From contig OX388312.1 of NCBI GenBank assembly GCA_947579605.1, positions 24,141,313-24,205,312 of the forward strand: a stretch of 64,000 nucleotides of DNA, written 5' to 3'. The DNA is from Athripsodes cinereus (lineage: Eukaryota; Arthropoda; Insecta; Trichoptera; Leptoceridae). Within the stretch, counting starts at the first letter, position 1; every line of letters begins with the position of its first letter. A program made the position numbers and the translations under genes. This document shows positions 22,129 through 30,539 of the stretch, in pieces. The notes beneath the pieces are model-generated. The model was not told the DNA's origin, searched no databases, and saw only the letters and a list, made by a program, of their open reading frames with translations.

Positions 22129-22507
22129 CATCATCATCATCATCATCATCATCGCCCTCACCGCGCCTCTCGGGAACACAGGGCAGAAACCAGCCTCCTC
22201 CATTCAGAGCGTCTCTGTGCCAATTGCGTCACCTCTTTCCACGACATTCCTTGCGCTCTGATATCGTTGTCATAGGAACGGTGTATTGTGAAAGAGGGGG
22301 GACGCCCGGGCCGACGGAACCCCTGCGGACGGAAGACCAGTGCTCTTCTTGGCCAACTATAATTAGGCATTCTCAAAACATGTCCCAGCCAGGACCATCG
22401 TCTCTCCTGTATTACGGAGATTACAGGTCTCTGCTGGGTGCGCCGGCGCACAGCATCATTTGTAACATTTTCATACCATTTGACATCCAAAATCCTATCC
22501 ATAGTAC
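22129..22507 (-). mobile_element. 5'-truncated LINE inserted into SINE1 (7-bp duplication)
   Basis: Flanked by CCATAAT at 22122-22128 and 22508-22514. On the minus strand the frame reads RRRTQQRPVISVIQERRWSW, LGHVLRMPNYSWPRRALVF, GRPPSFT...WKEVTQLAQRRSEWRR, the C-terminal tail of a LINE polyprotein. It then has a (GAT)n 3' tail (22129-22155). The frame is open from 22511 to 22158, a fairly young copy. A relative lies at 54979-55690. Confidence 0.75.
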
Positions 22508-22578
22508 CCATAATACAAGATTCATATCTTAGTTTGGGACTAGCTCGATGTGTGTGAATTGTCTATGTAAAAAAAAAT
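22508..22578 (+). mobile_element. tRNA-derived SINE1, right part
   Basis: ACAAGATTCATATCTTAG, TTTGGGACTAGCTCGATGTG and GTGAATTGTCTATG, then an A run: the 3' end shared with SINE2. Such ends resemble RTE-type LINE 3' ends in insects. Confidence 0.7.
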
Positions 22579-22794
22579 ATGGAACTTATGAATTAATTCT
22601 ACATATGGCAACAATTTCCTCATGTTTCGAAAATATTACATTTTCTATGGAAAAAGTACTAGACAACGGGTGGGGCCGCTAAACTGCGAAAGTTCCAAAT
22701 GAATTTTATTTTTTTACACTATACCTACGACGACACACTTGGACAATTACGGGAGTTTGTAAAGAGATTAATAATATTAATCATTCACAAAGTC

Positions 22795-22990
22795 AGTGGG
22801 AAAGGGCAGAAGACCGGTGGGCCGCTCTAAAAGAAGCTGGCAAGGGCAGGTGTCGAACCTGTGTGTTCAAAGGCTTGGTTTGGGGTGGCCAGAGGTCCTG
22901 GAAGCAGCGATGGCAGGGGTTATCTGGAGGAGATACCTAAGGGCAATGGGACCCCGACTGAACTAGGACAGGGAGAAGAAGATGTATGTA
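22795..22990 (+). pseudogene. LINE Y C-terminal end and 3' tail
   Basis: The frame GWPEVLEAAMAGVIWRRYLR-AMGPRLN plus stop is followed by GAAGAAGATGTATGTATG. The same end occurs in reverse at 47345-47597. It is 5' truncated. Confidence 0.6.
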
Positions 22991-23409
22991 TGTAATCATT
23001 TATTGATTCTTAGGCGGTACGAAGTTCGCTGGGACAGCTAGTACTTCATAAAATGTAGGAAACACCACACGCTTCCGCCAACCGTTCTGTCAAAAAATCA
23101 TAGATTTTTTGCCTCACTTTTGTAAATGAGTCAGGGTTCTAGGTTTTGTATGGAATTCTCTGGTTATACCATGAAAACGGGCGTTTTATCGGGAAAGATG
23201 TAAAACAATTATATTTAATAGTAATAAGTACCTAAATTAAAATAAAGCGATAGATTGAAGGAGTCATATCATTATATCGTACACACAGAAAAATAATAAA
23301 CATCATAACAAACAATCAAATATATTAAATGAGACGAAATTTCACTTCGATTGGACTTCCTAAGAAGTCGAGTGTCAATACCCAGAAATGATTATACTTA
23401 TTAAAAATT
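22991..23409. other. AT-rich non-coding stretch
   Basis: No recognisable coding or repeat apart from the start of the next rep-A copy. Confidence 0.3.
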
Positions 23410-23625
23410 GAGCACCCGGTAATGAATTTGTCTCCCACTCTTCTCCGTAAATTTTAGAGTGTCGTATAAAAGGCAGGTGTTCGGAAAAATAAAGACATTT
23501 TACATTTTAAATTCAGTAATGAGGTTTGCCAATTCTGAATGTCTTGATTTATTGTTGACAGGGAGAGGACGGCTTGCATGTTTGTTACATGCGTCTGATC
23601 TGCTGACTACTCCACTTGGTTGTAT
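23410..23625 (+). mobile_element. rep-A retroposon, long copy
   Basis: It includes the 5' module (GAGCACCCGGTAATGAATTT, CCCACTCTTCTCCG, GGCAGGTGTTCGG, AAAATAAAGACATTTTAC) joined to the core (ATGAGGTTTGCC, GAGAGGACGGCTTGCATG). The 3' end is mutated. Confidence 0.7.
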
Positions 23626-23696
23626 TTTTCTGCAATACTGAATGACAATTCCCCTTTTAACCTACTAAAACAAATAACAATAATACAGTTATTTAT

Positions 23697-24032
23697 TTTT
23701 ATTTATTCTTCACTGTACATTGATTACAAAATTTCAAATCAAAACAAGTTATCATAGAAATATCAGTTATACGATTCAATGTACAGAGGGCGAGTCTATC
23801 GCTATAATGCGATGTCTTCCAACTAACCCTTTTTCCCTTTCAAAAACCATTACTTTCGTCTTCTTTACATTAGTCAGTCCCTTCTCTTCGAACTTTTCAT
23901 GCACAAATGACACATTTCTCGGCAGATCGCATTCATTATTAGCTAATAACACCAAATCATCAGCAAACATTAAAGCACATACGTTTACACCGTTCATATC
24001 AGCTCCTACATTCAGAAGCTCCAGAATATATA
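23697..24032 (-). pseudogene. LINE Z: RT fragment joined to 3' tail
   Basis: The minus strand reads YILELLNVGADMNGVNVCAL, MFADDLVLLANNECDL (RT catalytic FADD box) and VHEKFEEKGLTNVKKTKVMV, then jumps straight into the family Z 3' tail (GGTTAGTTGGAAGACATCGC). The rest of the C-terminal region is missing, so this is an internally deleted or recombined copy. The plus-strand Jockey element starts immediately after. Confidence 0.65.
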
Positions 24033-26466
24033 GGTTTTATGAGATAGTTCAGGGGTGATTTCGGAGTTTGTCCCTTCAACTACTTATAGTACATCGGGTT
24101 ATCCAGAATGGTTTAGTCATGAGTTGATGGAAAAGATCAATGCAAAGAAGGTGGCACACAAGGCTTACAAGATCTCTGGGGAGCACCATGATTACCAACA
24201 GTTTCAAGTGTTGCGCACCGAGTGTAAAAGGATGGCTGATTCTTGTTATAAAAAAATTATAGACAACATAGAAAGTACCATTAGTATAAATACCAAACAC
24301 ATTTTTAAATACAGTAACTCGCTTCGGTCGCAGGACTCGGGAATCCCGAGATCTATGGAATTTGGTGATACGGTGGTAGACACTCTCCCTGGGATTGCGA
24401 ATTTGTTTGCGGACTTTTTTGGTTCTTTCTATCATGGATCCCATAGTACGGGACATGGCACTCATGATGCACTTACATATGACCTGCATTTATCCTCAAT
24501 CAATATAGAAATCAAGGACATTGTAAAATACATCAGAGGCCTGGAGCTAAAAACTAGTAGTGGTCCTGATGGTGTTCCTCCTTTATTTATGAAAAAATGT
24601 ATGCATAGTCTGTCCTACCCATTGTTTGTTATTTTTAATAAATCATTGACATTAGGTTCTTACCCAGAATGCTGGAAACACAGTTATCTCGTACCAATTT
24701 TTAAGACTGGTAACAAGCAGAGCGTCTCTAATTACAGACCTATTTGCATTCAATCATGTATACCAAAGTTACTTGAGAAGATTGTCTTAAGTAAGATAAT
24801 CTCCCTGTATCACTAACATAATAGCTGAGTCTCAACATGGTTTCATGCCCTTAAAGTCTACTCAATCAAATTTAATGGTTTATGAGAACTTCATATCAGA
24901 TTCGTTGGCCCATAAAGCCCAGGTTGATGTGATCTATACGGACTTCAGCAAGGCTTTTGATAGGGTGGACCATGGGATTCTTCTAGAGAAATTAATGATG
25001 ATTGGAGTCACTGGTTCGCTGTTTACTTGGTTTGTAAATTATCTAAAGGATCGGAGATTATCCGTCAGAATCGGTGACACATATTCGTACGAGTTTCTAG
25101 CCCTGAGTGGGGTGCCTCAGGGTTCCCACCTCGGTCCCATCCTATTTAATTTATTCATAAATGATGTAATGAAGGTGTTCACTGATGTGGAGGTTCTTTT
25201 GTATGCCGATGACCTCAAGATATTTAAAGCAATTAGTGATGAATGTGACAGCCGTATTCTTCAGGAAAATCTGAATAGATTTTATGATTGGTGTACAAAT
25301 AACAGTTTAACACTCAATGCAAAAAAATGTCACGTAATGCGTTTTTATAGATTAAAGAGTCCAATAGTGTACGAGTATAAACTTGATGGTGCCTTGCTGG
25401 AGTCCGTGGATGAAATTCGCGATTTGGGTGTCGTTTTTGATCGTCGTCTTAGTTTCATCAGCCACATTAACATCACTTGTAATAAAGCTATGAGGCTTTT
25501 GGGATTTTTATTAAGAGTGTGTCAGCAATTCTCCCACATACACACTTTGGAATTGCTGTATGTTTCTCTGGTACGTAGTGTCTTGGAGTTCTGTTCATCA
25601 GTCTGGTCCCCGTGTTTCCAGATTCACATTAATAGCCTGAATAGGGTTGAACGAAAATTTCTGCAACATATAAATTTTAGACTGGGAATACCCAGAGAAC
25701 ATTTGGACTACAATTTTCTTTTAAATTATTTGAATTTATTGCAGATATTAGAGAGAAGAAAATTAACCGATTTAATGACTCTGTTCAAGTTAATACATGG
25801 TTTTATTTACTGCCCAGATCTATTGCATAAGATAAATTTTCATGCACCATTGAGAGTTACTCGACAATCCTTACCATTTTATGTTGATGACTCGACCACT
25901 ACGTATGGTCAGAATTCATCTCTAAAAAGAATTCAGCGTTTGGGAAATGAATTTGCTGGAGGGGTTGACATATTTCACTCATCATTAGTCCAATATAAGT
26001 CACATGTGACAGAAGCCATGTTGAGAATCCAAAGGATGTGAATTTGCAAGTGTGAATAAATTGCTGTAATGTTCAGTGATATGGATTCTTCTGTGATGTC
26101 ATTTTTATTGTTAGCTATGATTAATCCATCTTTTTGTATCCAGTCTTGTCTTGTTATTTTTATTGGTAACTATAATTGATGATAGTTTACACGTGTTTTG
26201 AATTTTAAATTTCATGTCTGACATTTGATTTGTTTGTGTTGTGGTTTAAATTAAAAAAATTATATTCTGTAATTTTATTTTTAAATTTTAATATCTTTTA
26301 TATAATTTCTATTACATTGTCTTTTATATGTTTTTATATCATTGAGATTTGAATGTTTTTGTGTTATGTTTTCAATTTTATTGTTGTAGAAATTGTTTAA
26401 ATATATATATTATGTATAATGTAATAAGGGCTTTTGCCGTAGAATGAATAAATAAATAAATAAATA
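24033..26466 (+). mobile_element. Jockey-type LINE, 5'-truncated, nearly intact RT
   Basis: It starts within the pre-RT linker, carries a full reverse transcriptase region, a 400 bp AT-rich 3' UTR (26042-26445) and the tail GGGCTTTTGCCGTAGAATG plus (AATA)n, typical of Jockey-group LINEs. Endonuclease and gag-like ORF1 are missing on the left. It abuts a LINE Z fragment in the opposite orientation. Confidence 0.8.
24043..26041 (+). pseudogene. LINE reverse transcriptase split by one frameshift
   Basis: Two long frames. The first (24043-24816) has YPEWFSHELMEKINAKKVAH, then SSGPDGVPPLFMKKC and YRPICIQSCIPKLLEKI (RT domain 0-2). The second (24823-26041) has AESQHGFMPLKSTQSNL, DVIYTDFSKAFDRVDH, ALSGVPQGSHLGPILFNLFI, VEVLLYADDLKIF and KKCHVMRF, with a complete thumb and C-terminal region. 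D of FSKAFD and the YADD pair are all present. The only lesion seen is a single-base shift near 24805 between SKII and ITNIIAESQ. The change looks recent. No RNase H domain is seen. Confidence 0.8.
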
Positions 26467-27349
26467 TCTGTAAAGTGGAAAATAGGTGAAATATACGTAT
26501 ACATATACAGATGTGCATATGTGCATGAATATGAAAAACATAGGTTATGAAAACAACAACTATAACATTTCACAATACAATTTTATAAGAAACTCAGGAT
26601 CCGTATTACGTTACAATACACGATTTGTTCTATACTGGTGATAAAATTAACATTCTTTTCAATTTATCAATATACGTACGTTACATCGATGGATTCCTTT
26701 ACTACGATTGACGACAAGTTACATTTTAACATGACAAACATAATATGTTTGTCATGTTAAAATAAAACAAAAGTTACATAATTAAGGAAGTGACACGTTT
26801 GACACGTAAATACAATTTAATAGCTATAAATGAAATTATCAGAATTGTAATAATGAGGTTTTAATTGTTACTACGGAGCGCACAAATCTGACGGGAACAG
26901 ATTTATCAATGAATGAGAATATTAAACGCATTATGCAATTTGCGGTCCACAGGAGTTGATCTCTTTATGGTATAGGTACCTATGAAGTATGAATATAATA
27001 TGTACCTATTTCATTCACACATTACTTCTTTCTCTTACTACCGATGTCATACTGACAACAACGCATTACTGATCGAGTAAGGGCGATTAATATTATACAG
27101 AGAAGAAAAGATACATGTTATTGAATAATAAAAAGGTAAAAATGCCTATAGCGGCATATTTGAAGCATACGAAATTATCATAAAACGCATCAGGGTACTT
27201 CAATGGTACCGATGGATTTATCTCTTCGAGACGATTTCAAATCTGTAAAAATCGCTGAGCCAATAAGTGCTTAGTGAGCCAAGATGTGCAAATGAGTCAC
27301 AATCGGCTGTTATTCGCACAGGGTTTGTGCAACTAAGTGCGGAATGATA

Positions 27350-27351
<2 letters not shown>
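26467..27351. other. Non-coding stretch with a perfect palindrome
   Basis: AT-rich. Apart from the inverted repeat at 26723-26763 nothing is recognised. Confidence 0.4.
26723..26763. repeat. Perfect 19-bp inverted repeat, 3-base loop
   Basis: ATTTTAACATGACAAACAT (26723-26741), AAT, then its exact reverse complement (26745-26763). Confidence 0.85.

Positions 27352-27407
<56 letters not shown>
27352..27407. repeat. (AT)n microsatellite
   Basis: About 28 uninterrupted AT units. The apparent IYIYIY reading frames on both strands come from it. Confidence 0.9.
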
Positions 27408-27412
<5 letters not shown>

Positions 27413-27434
27413 CCTTTGGAGCAATACGACCTAA

Positions 27435-27869
27435 TGTGGTGTTCTCACTTTGGCGAATATTGCCAGGGCACCAAAATATCGCCAGCCATTTGAACCATGT
27501 GAACAAAATGACAGCTGGTCTGAAACGATAAAAACCAGTAGAAACGATATCGTCTCGAGTTGACCACCATCCAACTTTTCGGCCGATTGAACGATGCGCG
27601 CATGCGTAGACACGCGCGGCACCCTTATCTATGGTAAAACTCTATATCCGGTTCCTGTCTTGACAGCCGTTCTGTTTGTTGTCGGTTTGTGGTGCGTCGT
27701 TTGTCGTGTTTTTCTCGCAAAATGTCTTCAAAAGATTTCAAGTGGTCAGATAATATGGTGAGATTTTTGGAACTGTACCAAGATAATGCGTGTCTGTGGA
27801 ACGTCCATAGTGAGTACAAGAATAAAGACGCCAGGGAAACGGCGATAAAAAATATTATCGTCGGCCTCC
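27435..27869 (+). mobile_element. 5' part of PIF/Harbinger element, second copy
   Basis: TAA (27432-27434) then TGTGGTGTTCTCACTTTGGCG, CCAGCCATTTGAACC and the shared leader, as at 17044 and 55020. Homology to the 17044 copy ends at about 27869 inside the MADF frame. Confidence 0.65.
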
Positions 27870-27994
27870 TTGCATTTCTTCTCATCTTCATCTTTGGAAA
27901 ACGTTTCCGCATCACCACGTTGTATGTGTCACCATATATTATAATTCTTGTACATACTCACTATCTGTATTTTGCCGACCAGGATATTGTTTAA
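27722..27994 (+). pseudogene. Truncated MADF protein of Harbinger element
   Basis: ATG is present: MSSKDFKWSDNMVRFLELYQ, NKDARETAIKNIIVGL. After IIVGL the sequence changes to an unrelated, hydrophobic tail (LAFLLIFIFGKRFRITTLYV), so the DNA-binding domain is cut after about 48 residues. On the opposite strand the tail reads MRKRFPKMKMRRNARR, which may be an inverted piece of another element gene. Confidence 0.6.
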
Positions 27995-28009
27995 ATAAAT
28001 GTATAAAAA

Positions 28010-29270
28010 CATTTTGTGACTTTTGAATGAACCCACGACTTACCCCTAGCCGGAGGTTATAAGAATTAATTACGAATAAGTGCTTTGATAGGTAATTAAT
28101 TGTGAGATATAGAAATCTTTGTTATATGAATAAGAATCTTATTGCAGATAGGATTTAAAATGTGTATTGGAAAATCTTTGGTGAAATGAGAATGAAGATG
28201 TAATTGTAATTTGATCTGGGGACTAATTGGATTGAGGCATGAATCAGAATATTGTCTTGGGCGTGTTTAGACAATTGAGAAGGCGATAGGTTTGAAAGGG
28301 ATAGAAATTTAAGGGACTTCTCATTTCTGAAGAAATGAATAAAAGCGCATACATTGCAGGATTCAAGTCAAGAAGTTAAGTCGAGCAATAGAGCATTCGA
28401 TTCGAGTCGAGTCAGATCAGAAAGTGCATTGTGAGATAGATCGGTTGTCTATTTGAACAGAGTTCACGTAAAACTCCGTGTGATAAAAATCTGTAATTCG
28501 ATATAAAAATTACGATTTGCCGGAAAAAGTTTGGGGACTGAAAATTATTTTATTTTTTATAATTTTAAAAGACTGTCGAATTTATTGTAAAAGCAAGATT
28601 CAAAATTTAACACTGAAGTGCTGTGGTAATTTTTTTATTTATAGTCACAAAAAGTGTGTAAATTCATTGCTACAAGACAGACTCTAATATTTGAGTGTAA
28701 ATATAAATTTATCGGAATCTGCGGATAGTTGTATTATATAATTGCAGAATATTCAAATTTTATTCTAAAGTAATTAAGTAATGTTTCAAATTTTACTTTT
28801 TCGTAATGTTTTTTTTATTTATATTTGACATTCCTATAAATTTAATTTTAATGTGATTGAGTGGTATTTGGAATTTTATTTTAATGTGATTGAGTGGTAT
28901 TTGGAATTTTATTTTTTCGTGATTTTTTAATTTGTAGTTGACATTCCTATAATTTTTATTTTTATACAATTGGATAATGTTACAAATTTTATTTTTTCAT
29001 GATTTTTTAATTTGTATTTGAAAAGGATTGTTGTATTGCATCAAACTGTTTGTTACTTTTTTTATATGTTTAAATAAATAAATAGTGCATCATTATTATT
29101 TTGTTGATTGAATCAAATACTGTTGCGTTATCAGTATCCAGAACGTGTGGTATGTTGCTAAAGTCGAGGACCCGTTCATTAAGACGGAAAAGTGAGCTTG
29201 AGTCAAAAGACGAATGCACGAGCGAGAGAAGCAGAGTGCATTGAAGGACTCACCGTCCACCTGGATACCG
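28010..29270. other. Unassigned region, possible solo LTR or leader
   Basis: A long non-coding block with GAATAAAAGCGCATACATTGC followed by GTCGAGCAATAGAGCATTCG, resembling an insect LTR core promoter. It also has internal short repeats. No matching second LTR lies in the window and no target duplication was found. Confidence 0.2.
28848..28915. repeat. Tandem 33-bp duplication
   Basis: TTTAATGTGATTGAGTGG followed by TATTTGGAATTTTAT occurs twice in a row. A looser relative with TTTTTCATGATTTTTTAAT follows at about 28910-29020. Confidence 0.6.
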
Positions 29271-29536
29271 TAGAAGTCTGGGGACTTCCATTTATCTGAA
29301 ATTCTACACTTATCTCACTAAAGGCTAGATAGAATTACTGAATAGAAATTTAGGTAAATATTCTAATAATTAGAGTAATTGAATAGCCATTAGATAAGTT
29401 TTTTTTGTTTCTTTTAAGACAACATTTTTTTGCAAATAATTATGTTTTTCAGTAGAAAACAATATTGCTTATTTCATTCACATATTAACTTCCACAAAAA
29501 AAATAATCAAAATATGATAATATAGCGCCAAAATCA

Positions 29537-30539
29537 ATGAGTTCGTTTATGACCTATTGGGATAATGAGACATTTTTTTTGGAGGGAAAAATGCCTGACT
29601 ACTGCAGAGATTTTGGCTTGAGATCGAGTTATTTGAAGATGAGTTGCCTGATACCATTGTCATCTTACCGCCCACAGACACTGGTGTTGAAATGGACGAA
29701 AATTCTGGGGATTAGGATGAATACGACCTGAACAGATTAAACCACAATCAACTGAGGGCCCAAGCTGAAATGGGCTTCTGAAACTCTGATGTTGGGATTG
29801 AAGAAGTCAATCGGCCACCAAAGAAACAAAAAAGGATGGATTGGCTTTCAGGTAACTCGTAAGACATTAATTTTATAGAAATTACAAACCAGGAAACATA
29901 CATCCCTCCATTGACATTATCTGAGCATTCAAAACTGAGTCTTCTAATTTAAAAATAAACCAAAGTGATGGATTTAACTCAAGCTACTACTAAAACGAGT
30001 ACCTCAGGGATAAACACCAGTCATATTGGCAGAGCTATGGCCAATGTACAAACAATCACAAACATTATGTCAGCAGAAAATGGTCGCTCAAACAATGATA
30101 CGAGACACCAAATAACATTGGCTACAAAAAGTCTTATGGCAAACATCGGACTCCTGTCTACAACCATTGCCACATTGCAAACCGAAAATAAATTGCTAAA
30201 AAGCAAAAACACCTCCCGTAGTTCTTCATCTAGAACCAAGATCGCGCAATTAGGTAAACAGATTGTCTGATTATAAAACCTCGAAATTCCCCCAATCATA
30301 AAAGCAAAGATACAGAAAGGCAAATAAATACCAACATTGTACCTGCAAAGCTAGGGATAGGAATTACTAAGTTAACAGCTGTTGACCATGGTGGTGTAAT
30401 AAAAAATATTTGAATTTGGTATAGCAATAAAAAGCAAAAACAATGAGAACCTTTAAATATTGTAGAAAGAAATGGATTCTTGGCAAAAGTTATGGCAGTA
30501 AATTTGATAAGCTCGAGTTAACAAGACAAATTGTCTATA
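29537..30539 (+). pseudogene. piggyBac-like transposase relic, left part
   Basis: Around 29630-29770 the reading ELPDTIVILPPTDTG, then DEYDLNRLNHNQLRAQAEMG resembles the acidic N-terminus of insect piggyBac-derived proteins. At 30499-30539 SKFDKLELTRQIVY matches the C-terminal helix before the cysteine-rich end. Between them (29965-30270) a 100-residue open stretch rich in T, S and N has no piggyBac likeness, and the DDD catalytic core is not seen. Stops are frequent. The N-terminal match is weaker than the C-terminal one. Confidence 0.45.

Noticed and set aside
22078..22275. Poly-histidine frame
   Set aside because: Translation of the (ATC)n tail of a LINE; the true coding is on the opposite strand.
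27218..27531. Frames on both strands with IYIYIY repeats
   Set aside because: Translation of an (AT)n microsatellite.
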